Positions 24,482 to 32,775 of a stretch of 64,000 nucleotides of DNA are shown piece by piece; position 1 is the first letter of the stretch, and every line of letters starts with the position of its first letter. The position numbers were made by a program, and so were the translations under genes. Under the pieces are notes generated by a model. It was not told the DNA's origin, did not search any database, and saw only the letters and a program-made list of their open reading frames with translations. Origin of the DNA: Paraburkholderia ultramafica (GTDB taxonomy: Bacteria; Pseudomonadota; Gammaproteobacteria; Burkholderiales; Burkholderiaceae); the NCBI RefSeq assembly GCF_902859915.1, contig NZ_CADIKK010000003.1:277359-341358 (forward strand). The letters are read 5' to 3'.

Positions 24482-25540
24482 TCAACGACGGTAACCGGTG
24501 GTGAGTTCCGAACGGTTGTGACGCCATTTGGGCTCGTCGTTGAGCGTGTTGTTGGTCAGCTTGCGCAGGCCGCGAATCAGCGGGCCATAGCTCTTGATCA
24601 GATTCGACGACAGCACCGCACCGGGCGGCTCGTCCATGAACGGCATGAACTTGTCCGGAAAGCCCGGCATCGTGCAGCCGATGCAGATGCCGCCCACATT
24701 CGGACAGCCGCCGACGCCCGCGATCCAGCCGCGCTTCGGCACGTTGCATTGCACGACCGGCCCCCAGCAGCCGAGCTTGACGATGCAGTTCGGGCTGCCG
24801 TATTCGGTCGCGAAGATCGCCTGCTCATACGAGCCCGCCCGGTCGCAACCGTCGTGCACGGTGCGCGTAAAGAGCCACTTCGGACGTAGCGCGTCGTCGA
24901 GCGGAATCATCGGCGCGAGGCCCGCGAGTTGATACAGCAGGTACAGCAGCGTCTCCATGAAATTGTCCGGCTGCACCGGACACCCAGGCACGTTGACGAT
25001 CGGCAGGCCCGCTTTCGACTTCCAGTCCCAGCCGAGATAATCGGCGAGACCCATGCAGCCGGTCGGATTGCCTTGCATCGCGTGGATGCCGCCGTAGGTC
25101 GCGCACGTGCCCGCGCCGATCACCGCGAGCGCGTGCGGCGTGAGCCGGTCGAGCCATTGCGGAATCGTAATCGGCTCCTGCGTATCGGGGTCGGTGCCGA
25201 GCGCGGCCCAATAGCCTTCGCGATTGATACGCTCGTTGGGAATCGAGCCTTCCATCACCAGCACGAAGTTGTCCAGTTCGCCGCGCGCGGCCTGATGAAA
25301 CGGCCTGAGAAACTCGTCGCCGTTTTCATACGCGAGTACGGGATTATGCAAATGCACCTTCGGCAAGCCGGGAATCGCGCCGAGAACCACGTCCTCGATG
25401 CTGGGCTGGGTCGCGGCGGTAATCGATACCGAATCGCCGTCGCAGCCGAGGCCCGCGGTGATCCAGATGATGTGCACTTCCTTGAGAGCCGGCGCGTGCT
25501 GAGTCTTGCGCCCATAGGGGACGTTTTCTGCTTCTGCCAT
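24482..25540 (-). CDS. hhyS: Group 1h [NiFe]-hydrogenase small subunit
   Basis: Electron-transfer subunit with three Fe-S clusters. The 352 residues have no Tat signal, so the enzyme is cytoplasmic. The proximal site reads GLGCDGDS (Cys33, Asp36) with Cys146 and Cys187: three Cys and an Asp where standard enzymes have CxxC, the hallmark of the Ralstonia actinobacterial hydrogenase structure. Distal ligands are His229, Cys232, Cys252 and Cys258; medial Cys265, Cys279, Cys286 or Cys289. First gene of the operon. No cytochrome b (HupC/HoxZ) gene is present, so the electron acceptor is unknown. Confidence 0.93.
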   Translation of the reverse strand: MAEAENVPYGRKTQHAPALKEVHIIWITAGLGCDGDSVSITAATQPSIEDVVLGAIPGLPKVHLHNPVLAYENGDEFLRPFHQAARGELDNFVLVMEGSIPNERINREGYWAALGTDPDTQEPITIPQWLDRLTPHALAVIGAGTCATYGGIHAMQGNPTGCMGLADYLGWDWKSKAGLPIVNVPGCPVQPDNFMETLLYLLYQLAGLAPMIPLDDALRPKWLFTRTVHDGCDRAGSYEQAIFATEYGSPNCIVKLGCWGPVVQCNVPKRGWIAGVGGCPNVGGICIGCTMPGFPDKFMPFMDEPPGAVLSSNLIKSYGPLIRGLRKLTNNTLNDEPKWRHNRSELTTGYRR

Positions 25541-25875
25541 GATGTGTCTCCACTGCGGTCCACGTTCTTTTTAGACAGGCAAAGAGATGTGGCGAGTGCC
25601 GCACGGCAGTCACGTGTCCAGCAATCGATCGAATTTTTTACCGTGGGGAGCGGTTAAAAGGACCGGATTTGCTGCGTGTTTTAGTTCGAATGTGCCCACC
25701 GTGATGAGCCCAAAAACTTGTTCGAGTATAGTTCAGCGAGGCGGAATAGCCAGTTTTCGCAGCTTGCTCACGAACCGTGGACTATTACGCGCTCGCTGCA
25801 AACGCTCCGCAATTCTCTGACGATAACCGTCCTTTTAAGGGTTCGGGCCATCGTCTCATGCGAGAACATCGCGTG
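25541..25875 (-). promoter_or_regulatory. Hydrogenase operon promoter region with a distant inverted repeat
   Basis: This 335-base stretch has no gene. On the minus strand a TATACT hexamer near 25735, 17 bases after CTGGCT, is a plausible sigma-70 promoter. A perfect 10-base inverted repeat, TTAAAAGGAC at 25654-25663 and its complement at 25829-25838, brackets it and could be a looping operator pair. I see no convincing sigma-54 -24/-12 element. Confidence 0.4.
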
Positions 25876-26106
25876 TCAGGAATGGATCTCCAGTTCTTCG
25901 AAGCGCTTCCCTTTGTAAACCGCTGCAGACAATAACCAGTTGGCCAGAAACACGCCGATGATCGCGTAGCCGATCATGCCGAAGTTGTCGTTGAGCGTGC
26001 CCGCGGCCTGCCAGAATCCGCCACTCAAGCCCAGCTTGTCGGCCAGCAGTCCGAGTCCTTCGATACTGCCGACCAGCAACGCCATGCGCCGCGTCAACGC
26101 TTGCAC
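25876..26106 (-). pseudogene. Nickel permease (HoxN/HupN/NixA family), C-terminal remnant
   Basis: The 76-residue frame matches the last two membrane segments of NiCoT nickel transporters: VGSIEGLGLLADKLGLSGGF, LNDNFGMIGYAIIG and a polar tail. The diagnostic HX4DH motif of the second helix and the first six segments are missing. The break lies near 26090, 30-45 bases from the end of copC. It stands directly upstream of a nickel enzyme operon, where an intact transporter would be expected. Confidence 0.8.
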
Positions 26107-26134
26107 GGATCACGCGGCGCATCACGGCGTCGCG

Positions 26135-26527
26135 CTACTTCACGTCGAACCCATAGTCGCCATGCGTGCGATGACCGTCCGACGCCACGGCCACCCAATG
26201 CACCGTGTAATGCCCCGCTGCGAGGGATGGCAATGGCACTGTCATCGTGGTCGACTGATGCTGGTCGACCGTGGCCTTTTGCGTGGAGACCTGCTTGCCG
26301 CTCGCATCGGTCACCGTCAGCGAGCTGAATGCCGGTTCGAGCGGCCCGTCGAAGATCACGCGCACCTGAGCAGGCGACGCCACCGTTGTGCCCGCGCCCG
26401 GCTCCTGCTTCTGTGGAAACACATGCGCAAAGGCAGCGCTCGCAAGCGTGAAGCCGGCGACCAGCGTGGTCAGTTTCGTGGCCGCACACAGCGCGCCTGC
26501 CCCAGCTTTTTTCAGTACGTGGTTCAT
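26135..26527 (-). CDS. copC: Periplasmic copper-binding protein CopC
   Basis: A 130-residue exported beta-barrel of the CopC family. A signal peptide (LTTLVAGFTLASAAFA) is cleaved before AHVFP, so the mature N-terminal His can bind Cu(II). The late DGHRTHGDYGFDVK motif with His and Asp completes the site, and FDGPLEPAFSSLTVTDASG is typical. No CopD follows; the nickel permease stub is downstream instead. GGAGAGGCAC precedes the ATG. Confidence 0.9.
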   Translation of the reverse strand: MNHVLKKAGAGALCAATKLTTLVAGFTLASAAFAHVFPQKQEPGAGTTVASPAQVRVIFDGPLEPAFSSLTVTDASGKQVSTQKATVDQHQSTTMTVPLPSLAAGHYTVHWVAVASDGHRTHGDYGFDVK

Positions 26528-26545
26528 CGTGCCTCTCCTTTTGCG

Positions 26546-27442
26546 TTACTGAAACAGTGGCTTGCCGATCGTGGTCGGTGCAATGTCGTCGAAGAACACA
26601 TGCGCCTGCACCAGAATGCCGACGTGCGAACCGCTCGCATGATTGATCGGGATTTGCGCCTCCACGCCGAACTGCCCATAGCGGTTGATCCAGATAAAGC
26701 CCGGATTGACCGTGCCGGTCGTCTGCCCCTGGCTTCTCGACAACGGAATTTCCACCAGTGGAATCAGGTTCGCCAACGGCAGCGGCAAACCGGCGTCGTG
26801 CACGTGCTGCTGCAGATACGGCAGGCTGTATTGCACCGTGAAGCCGTAGTTGAACGCGTTCGGTTGTCCCGCGCCGGTGGTCAGCGCGGGGGCCGCTTCG
26901 GCGGTGATCGCAATGGGCCGCAGATAAGCCAGCGACGCCGGCAGATCGCCCATGCCCTTGCCGACGTAGACGGTCGGCGAGATCGTCGAAAAGTTATCGG
27001 CGATCGCACGGCTTCCGGTACCGCCGAGTTCGGCGGTCACGCCGATCGACGTCATCAATTCGTGCGCATCGTTGACGTACAGCAGGTACTTCAAGCCGAC
27101 GCCGAAATTGTTGAAGCCGCGCGCCGTCGGATTGTTTTGCACGACATAGCTGCCGTCGACTGACACCGCGAGGCGCGACGTGATCAGCTTGTCGTATTCG
27201 AAGCTGAAGGTATTGATGCTCTGGTCGCCGTCGTCGCCCGGCACGCGTTGATGGCCGTACTCGAAGTTGGCTTCGTCGCCGACGCCGGGGTCGTCGACCG
27301 CCAGCGTCGACGGAAAGATGCGGTTGCCCGCAATCGAATGGGCACTGACGGGTGACGGCGTGCAGAGCACGACGCTGGCGGCGGCCGCGACAAGCGACGC
27401 CGCGCGTAGCGGCCGGATGCTGCGCGTTGTTCGGGTTGGCAT
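26546..27442 (-). CDS. Outer-membrane beta-barrel protein of a copper-type cluster
   Basis: A 298-residue exported protein. After the signal peptide (LRAASLVAAAASVVLCTPSP to SAHS) alternating hydrophobic strands run to a C-terminus ending QAHVFFDDIAPTTIGKPLFQ. Segments such as FNNFGVGLKYLLYVNDAHE and FGVEAQIPINHAS fit a transmembrane barrel. ATG 27442 has AGGAT upstream. It lies between copC and DUF2946 on one strand, so a role in copper or other metal passage is likely but unproven. Confidence 0.7.
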   Translation of the reverse strand: MPTRTTRSIRPLRAASLVAAAASVVLCTPSPVSAHSIAGNRIFPSTLAVDDPGVGDEANFEYGHQRVPGDDGDQSINTFSFEYDKLITSRLAVSVDGSYVVQNNPTARGFNNFGVGLKYLLYVNDAHELMTSIGVTAELGGTGSRAIADNFSTISPTVYVGKGMGDLPASLAYLRPIAITAEAAPALTTGAGQPNAFNYGFTVQYSLPYLQQHVHDAGLPLPLANLIPLVEIPLSRSQGQTTGTVNPGFIWINRYGQFGVEAQIPINHASGSHVGILVQAHVFFDDIAPTTIGKPLFQ

Positions 27443-27548
27443 GATTGATCCTGTTTGATAGGTCGTGACGATGCCGGCGCGCACAATCGAATGGATGTGC
27501 GGCGGCAGCCGCGATGCGGGTCAGCGAATCGCGCCGTAGTGACTCGAA

Positions 27549-27932
27549 TCAGGATGCGAACGGAGGCGCGCGGGGCCGCGCGAAGGTAAGCGGTTCGACG
27601 CGGCGAACGCTCTCGAAGCGGGTGGCGACGGTGTGCTGGCGCGCCCGCACGGCGACGACGAACAACGCTTCGACACTCGGCACCGCGGGCAGATAGGCCA
27701 GCAGGCTGCAATAGCGGCAGGCATCGCCGCCGGCCATCTGCGCGTGCTTGCTGGCGGCGTCGTCCCGCATCAATGAGATGCCGTTCATCGACGTTATCGA
27801 GCAATGCTCGCCCGACATCGCATCGTCATTCGCGCGTGCGGCGAGCGTATGCGAGATCGTCGGTGCGAGCGTGGCCATCAGGATCGCGAACAATCCCAGC
27901 CAACTGTCGATCTTGCGAAGGAAACGACTCAA
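27549..27932 (-). CDS. DUF2946 family protein
   Basis: A 127-residue protein with an N-terminal membrane segment (WLGLFAILMATLAPTISHTLA) and CRYCSLLAYLPAVP in the middle, the signature of DUF2946. Such proteins commonly sit with copper-response genes in Burkholderiaceae. The CxxC, His and Met residues suggest metal binding. It probably starts the minus-strand set DUF2946, beta-barrel, copC. Confidence 0.75.
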   Translation of the reverse strand: MSRFLRKIDSWLGLFAILMATLAPTISHTLAARANDDAMSGEHCSITSMNGISLMRDDAASKHAQMAGGDACRYCSLLAYLPAVPSVEALFVVAVRARQHTVATRFESVRRVEPLTFARPRAPPFAS

Positions 27933-28236
27933 GATCCGCCCGGCGATACGATGAAAAGCTGTGGCGGATTATGCCACGCTCATTCACGCATGCCGGTCGC
28001 CGGCACGTCCGTTAAGCGGGGCACGCACTAACGCGCCGCAACTGCACGGCAACTGCACGGCAACGCGCAACGCCGCGCGTCATCCTCCACAGCCGGCTCA
28101 GCACGTTTGCCACGCTCGCACGCAGCGCCCCACCGCGCGCAATTCGCCGCGCCGGGTCAATAGAGCAAACTGCCAACGGCAAACCCGCCGCGTACAGTGG
28201 ACAATGGGTCATCCCGGCTTGCGGCACGGAGTGTTC

Positions 28237-29589
28237 ATGAAAGCGCTGCGTCAGCGTCCCCCGCACTTTCCCGGCGACCATACGCATGCCGAATGGCGCG
28301 ATCACACACTGCCGTACGTCATCGTGGCGGCGCTCATCGTGCTGGTGATCACACTGATGGTCTGGGTGGCCGATCCGGCGCCGCCGAAAACCATCACGAT
28401 CAGCGCGGGCCCACGCGACAGCTCATTTCTCATCACCGCGAATCAGTACAGGAAAATCCTCGCGCGCAATGGCATCCGGCTGAACGTGCTGGAGTCCGAC
28501 GGTTCGGTGCAGAACCTGCATCGTCTGCTGGACCCGAAACAGCATGTCGATATTGCGCTGGTGCAAGGCGGCGTCGCCGATGGGCTCGACATCTCGTCGC
28601 TGATGTCGCTCGGCAGCGTGGCCTATATCCCGGTGGTGGTGTTCTATCGCGGCACCGGCGTGACCCAGCTTTCACAACTGGAAGGTAAAAGGATCGCGAT
28701 AGGCCGCGAAGGCAGCGGCACGCGTATGCTGGCGCTCAAGCTGCTGGAGGTGAACGGCATCGGGCCGGGCGGCGACACCGTGCTGGTGCCGAGCGACGGC
28801 TTGCAGGCCGCCACCCAACTGGTCGCGGGCGAGGTGGACGCAGCAATCCTGAACGGCGACTCGGCCACGCGCGATCTGATGCTGCGCCTGCTCAAGGTGC
28901 CCGGCATCTCGGTGATCAACTTCGAAGAAGCGAGCGCGTATACGCGGCTGTTCCCATACCTGGACCAGATTGACCTGCCGCCCGGCGTGCTGGATCTGAA
29001 GTACCGGATTCCGCCGGAAACGGTGCATCTGATCAGCCCAACGGTCGAACTCGTCGCGCGGACGAATCTGCATCCGGCCATCTCCGACCTGCTGATCGAA
29101 GCGGCGCAGGAAGTGCATGGCATGCCGGGCTTGTTGCAGCACGCGGGAGAGTTCCCGAATCCGACCGCCCGGGAATATCAGATCAGCGAGGACGCGCAGC
29201 GCTACTACAAGACGGGCAAAAGTTTTCTCTACCGCACGCTGCCGTTCTGGCTCGCGAGTATTGGCGACCGCACGCTGGTGCTGTTGCTGCCGGTGGCGGT
29301 GCTGCTGTTCCCGGCCATGCGCCTGATCCCCGCGCTGTACCGGTGGCGTGTGCGCTCGCGCATCTACCGCTATTACGGTTCGCTGATTGCGATCGAGCGC
29401 GACGCGCTCGCCCATTCCACCGACGAGGAGCGTAAGCTGCTCGTGGCGAAACTGGATCAGATCGAGGCGTCGTTGAACCGGCTGCGCATGCCGCTGGCCT
29501 ATGCCGACGCGTTCTACGTGCTGCGCGAGCACGTCGGCTTCGTGCGCAGCCGGCTGGCGGCTGCGGAGCGGCAAGGCAGCACCCCGTAG
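28237..29589 (+). CDS. TAXI-family substrate-binding protein with membrane anchors
   Basis: A 450-residue relative of TAXI-type TRAP solute receptors. Near the N-terminus is one membrane helix (VIVAALIVLVITLMVWVAD), then the binding domain (TISAGPRDSSFLITANQYRK, IAIGREGSGTRMLALKLL), and a second hydrophobic stretch (LVLLLPVAVLLFPAMRLIPA) with a C-terminal cytoplasmic helical region. No TRAP permease genes are adjacent. Orphan TAXI proteins of this build may act as sensors or membrane scaffolds. ATG 28237 was chosen over an upstream ATG because ACGGAG precedes it. Confidence 0.85.
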   Translation: MKALRQRPPHFPGDHTHAEWRDHTLPYVIVAALIVLVITLMVWVADPAPPKTITISAGPRDSSFLITANQYRKILARNGIRLNVLESDGSVQNLHRLLDPKQHVDIALVQGGVADGLDISSLMSLGSVAYIPVVVFYRGTGVTQLSQLEGKRIAIGREGSGTRMLALKLLEVNGIGPGGDTVLVPSDGLQAATQLVAGEVDAAILNGDSATRDLMLRLLKVPGISVINFEEASAYTRLFPYLDQIDLPPGVLDLKYRIPPETVHLISPTVELVARTNLHPAISDLLIEAAQEVHGMPGLLQHAGEFPNPTAREYQISEDAQRYYKTGKSFLYRTLPFWLASIGDRTLVLLLPVAVLLFPAMRLIPALYRWRVRSRIYRYYGSLIAIERDALAHSTDEERKLLVAKLDQIEASLNRLRMPLAYADAFYVLREHVGFVRSRLAAAERQGSTP

Positions 29590-29606
29590 ACGGGGTGGCG
29601 AGGGTT

Positions 29607-30362
29607 TTATGCTTCGGGGGCGGCGGCGGGGGTGACGGGCGAGCTTGCGGGTTCTGCAACCACCGCTTCGCTATTCGCGAACGGTCCCGTAGCGCTGGCC
29701 TGCGGTTTGCTGCCGGACTCGTCCGGCGCACTCGCGGCCACGTCGGCCGACGCGCTCGCCGCTTCAGCCGCCGGCGCATCCGCTGCTGCGGCGGCGGTCG
29801 CCTTCGGTGCGCCCTTGCCCGCGCGATGCGCCTGCAGGCGCTGCGCGCCCGCCGCTTCCTGCGCGGTGACCAAGCCTGCCTCGGCGCCCGTCAGATCGAC
29901 GCGTGCCGCGCCTTCGACGAGACACTTCCAGTAGCGGCTGCCACGGCACCACGTTTTGATCGCGTCGCGCAGCTCGGCTTCGCTCAGCGACAGCTCCTTC
30001 GCGTGCACGACCAGGTCTTCGAAGATGCCGACCTTCAGCGGCAGCTTGGGCGCCGGATTCTTCGGGAAGGCAATCGGGAAGCGCTTTTGCAGACGCCCGA
30101 TCGACTTCACCACCGGGTCCACCGGCTTGGCATCCACCGCCGGCTTCGCTTGCGCGGCCGCCGCGGGCGCGGCGCGGTTCGGCTGCGCGGGCTTGCGGGC
30201 AGGCCTCGCGTCCGGCCTGGAAGCTGCCTTGGAATCCGCCTTGGAAGCAGGCTTGGAATCCGCCTTGGAAGCCGGTTTGCCACCGGACTTGGCGGCAGGC
30301 GCAGCCCCGGCGCGTGCAGCGGCCAGTTGCTTCTTCAGTTCAGCGAGTTGTTCGAAACCCAT
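29607..30362 (-). CDS. ProQ/FinO-domain RNA chaperone
   Basis: A 251-residue protein: N-terminal helix (MGFEQLAELKKQLAAARAG), a Lys/Ala/Pro-rich linker with tandem KPASKADS repeats, the ProQ/FinO domain at about 85-165 (LQKRFPIAFPKNP, PLKVGIFEDLV, LRDAIKTWCRGSRYWKCL), and an Ala-rich acidic tail. It would bind structured small RNAs and mRNA 3' ends. The start at 30362 is set by the conserved MGFEQ; the frame is open above. It stands alone between convergent genes. Confidence 0.9.
   Translation of the reverse strand: MGFEQLAELKKQLAAARAGAAPAAKSGGKPASKADSKPASKADSKAASRPDARPARKPAQPNRAAPAAAAQAKPAVDAKPVDPVVKSIGRLQKRFPIAFPKNPAPKLPLKVGIFEDLVVHAKELSLSEAELRDAIKTWCRGSRYWKCLVEGAARVDLTGAEAGLVTAQEAAGAQRLQAHRAGKGAPKATAAAAADAPAAEAASASADVAASAPDESGSKPQASATGPFANSEAVVAEPASSPVTPAAAPEA
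30228..30275. repeat. Two 24-bp tandem repeats in the ProQ linker
   Basis: Two near-identical 24-base units (28-51 and 52-75 of the 30.2 kb block) encode KADSKPAS copies. In-frame, so copy number can change linker length without breaking the protein. Confidence 0.75.
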
Positions 30363-30516
30363 AGCGCACAATCGATCGAGAAAGAACAGATTGTAGCAGC
30401 GTGTGGAAATGCGCTTGTGACAACCCGGCAACGCCGGATTCGCGTGCCGCCGCGACGGCGCCCCCAGATACGCCGACAGGCGATGTTCCCGGCCTGCACG
30501 CCCCGCCGGAACATCG

Positions 30517-31881
30517 TCAAATTCTGAGCGCGACGGGCGCCTCGGCATCATGCGCCTTCAGTCCGAACACCGCGACGCACAAGCCGGGCCGGCCCTCGTT
30601 ATTGCGCAACGACAGTCCAAGCTGATGCCGCTCGGCGATCCGCGACACGATCGCGAGGCCGAGGCCGCTGCCCTCGCCCTGCGCTTGCTCGCCGCGATAG
30701 AAGCGGTCGAACACGCGTTCGAGTTCGGCCTCCGGGATGCCCGAGCCGCTATCGACGACATCGAACCCGACCCGCGCGCCCGCGCGCTTGAGGATCACAT
30801 CGACACGGCCGCCGCGTGGCGTATGCCGGATCGCATTATTGATCAGGTTGCCTAACAGAACGCTCATCCCGTGCGGCTCGGCCAGCACCGTGTAAGCGTC
30901 GTTGGGCGTGCGCGCGCCTTCGCATTCGAGGCCGAGATCGATCTCTCTCGTCTCCGCCAGCAGCGACAGATCACCCACCGCCTGCTCGCCGATCCGGCGC
31001 AAGCTGACCGGCACCGTCGACGTCACCGGATGCGCGTCTTCGCGCGCCAGCGTCAACAATTGCTGCACCAGGTGAATGATCCGGTTGACGCGTCCCTCGA
31101 CGCGTTCGAGCGTCTGCCCCTCGCCCTTCAACGAGCCGTCGCGTGAAGCCGCCTGCAATTGCAGCTTGAGCGCGGCGAGCGGCGAGCGCAGCTCGTGCGC
31201 GGCATCGGCGATGAAGGTGCGCTGCGCTTGCGACGCGGTGTGCAGCCGTTGCAGCAGATCGTTGAGCGCTTCCACCAGCGGCTTGATTTCGACCGGCACG
31301 GTGCCGTCCAGACGCAGCGGCTCGAGCGAATCGATCGAACGGGTCGACAGCGCGCGTGACAGGCCGCCGATCGGCGCGAGCCCGCGCGCCACCACCAGCA
31401 GCACCAGCACGATCGTCACCGGGACCAGCACGGCAAGCGGCCACAGCGTGTGCAGCGCCAGTTGCAATGCGAGGTCCTCGCGCACCGAGATCGGCTGCGC
31501 CACCTGCACATAACGGTCCTTCTGATCCACGCCGAACGTGCCCCAGTGGTAGTCGCCGCGCTCGACCGTGCTGAAGCCAGCCGGCAAGCGCGCGAACACC
31601 GGCGCCTGCATCGAGTGATAGATCAGCTCGCCGCCACGGTCCCAGATTTCGATGACGACCCGGTCGTCGGCCAAGCCGCCCAGGTCGGGGTTGCGATGCT
31701 CGCCGTCGCCCGCGCCGGCCAGGTTCGACGGCAACGACAACGCTATCGTGCGCAGCTCGTAGTCGAACAGCTCGCTGGCTTCGTCGCGCGCCGTGTGAAA
31801 GATCGCGAAGCCGGCCACGGCCGAGGCCGCGGCCATGCCAAAGATCAGCCAGCCCAGCAGCCAGCGGCGAATCGACGTCAT
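30517..31881 (-). CDS. Sensor histidine kinase of an OmpR-type two-component system
   Basis: A 454-residue inner-membrane kinase: a helix near 7-28, a periplasmic domain of about 125 residues, a second helix (LAVLVPVTIVLVLLVVARGL), HAMP, the H-box FIADAAHELRSPLAALK, N-box LLGNLINNAIRHT, and G-boxes VDSGSGIPE and GSGLGLAIV. Its ATG overlaps the response regulator stop as TGATG. It resembles QseC/PmrB/TctE-type kinases. The pair is divergent from an RND efflux operon, which is the likely target. The ligand is not evident. Confidence 0.92.
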   Translation of the reverse strand: MTSIRRWLLGWLIFGMAAASAVAGFAIFHTARDEASELFDYELRTIALSLPSNLAGAGDGEHRNPDLGGLADDRVVIEIWDRGGELIYHSMQAPVFARLPAGFSTVERGDYHWGTFGVDQKDRYVQVAQPISVREDLALQLALHTLWPLAVLVPVTIVLVLLVVARGLAPIGGLSRALSTRSIDSLEPLRLDGTVPVEIKPLVEALNDLLQRLHTASQAQRTFIADAAHELRSPLAALKLQLQAASRDGSLKGEGQTLERVEGRVNRIIHLVQQLLTLAREDAHPVTSTVPVSLRRIGEQAVGDLSLLAETREIDLGLECEGARTPNDAYTVLAEPHGMSVLLGNLINNAIRHTPRGGRVDVILKRAGARVGFDVVDSGSGIPEAELERVFDRFYRGEQAQGEGSGLGLAIVSRIAERHQLGLSLRNNEGRPGLCVAVFGLKAHDAEAPVALRI

Positions 31882-32540
31882 CAACACCTCTTCAGACGGT
31901 AGCCCACGCCGCGCACGGTCACGACCTGCTCCGCGCCGATCTTGCGCCGCAAGCTGTGCACGTGGACCTCGATCGTGTTGCTGCCTACTTCCTCGCCCCA
32001 GCCATACAGCTTTTCCTCCAGCTCGGCCTTGGTGAACACGCGCGTGGGTTCTTCGATCAGCGCCTGCAGCAGTGCGAATTCGCGCGGCACGAGCGGCAAT
32101 GGCGCGCCGTCCCTGGTGACTTCGTGCGCCGCGGGGTCGAGCGTGAGTTCGCCGTGCGCATACACGGGCTGCTTCTGGCCGGTGCGCCGGCGCAACAGCG
32201 CACGCGCGCGCGCGGCCAGTTCGTCGAGATCGAACGGCTTGATCAGGTAGTCGTCGGCGCCGGCGTCGAGGCCGCGGATGCGTTCGTCGACGGCGTCGCG
32301 CGCGGTCAGGATGATGACCGGCGCAGCGCCGCCGCTCTTGCGATAGGCATTGAGCACGTCGATGCCGTCTTTCTTCGGCAAGCCGAGATCGAGCAGCACG
32401 AGGTCGTATACGCCGTTGCCCAGCGACAACTCCGCCGCGCGGCCGTCTTCGGCCCAATCGATCGCATAGCCGGCGCGGCGCATCGCGCCCAGCACCGTTT
32501 CCGCAATCATCTCGTCGTCTTCGACCAATAGCAGCCGCAT
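31881..32540 (-). CDS. OmpR-family response regulator
   Basis: A 219-residue regulator: receiver with acidic VEDDEM, phospho-acceptor Asp in LVLLDLGLPKKDG, Thr in ILTARD, Lys in YLIKPFD, then a winged-helix domain ending SNTIEVHVHSLRRKIG and RGVGYRLKRC. ATG 32540 has AGGAGAG upstream. It heads the regulator-kinase pair. Two OmpR-type boxes lie in the 235-base gap to the divergent efflux genes. Confidence 0.93.
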   Translation of the reverse strand: MRLLLVEDDEMIAETVLGAMRRAGYAIDWAEDGRAAELSLGNGVYDLVLLDLGLPKKDGIDVLNAYRKSGGAAPVIILTARDAVDERIRGLDAGADDYLIKPFDLDELAARARALLRRRTGQKQPVYAHGELTLDPAAHEVTRDGAPLPLVPREFALLQALIEEPTRVFTKAELEEKLYGWGEEVGSNTIEVHVHSLRRKIGAEQVVTVRGVGYRLKRC

Positions 32541-32652
32541 GTGCTCTCCTCCGTCCAGTTTTGCCCGCATTGTCCGGGCCGCCAGCTTAACGCTGCCTTA
32601 TGGCTGCCTGATGGTTAGCTGATGGCTACCCGAGCGGGTTACTGAAGGGACG

Positions 32653-32698
32653 CTTAGGCGACGCTGAACGCTGAAATTCATGTTAAGCGTTACTTAAG
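32653..32698. promoter_or_regulatory. Tandem OmpR/PmrA-type boxes between regulator and efflux operon
   Basis: GTTAAG-N5-CTTAAG at 32682-32698 and a weaker CTTAGG-N5-CTGAAC at 32653-32669, both with 11-base half-site periodicity. They sit in the divergent promoter region and are probable binding sites of the adjacent response regulator. Confidence 0.55.
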
Positions 32699-32775
32699 CA
32701 CCTCATCCGCAAAATCGCCCCAGTTTCGAGGCGTCCGCTCGCGGTTGCGTCATCTCTTCATTCAGGAGCCGGATT

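Noticed and set aside
25541..25875. Possible sigma-54 promoter for the hydrogenase operon
   Set aside because: No TGGCAC-N5-TTGCA-like element with correct spacing was found.
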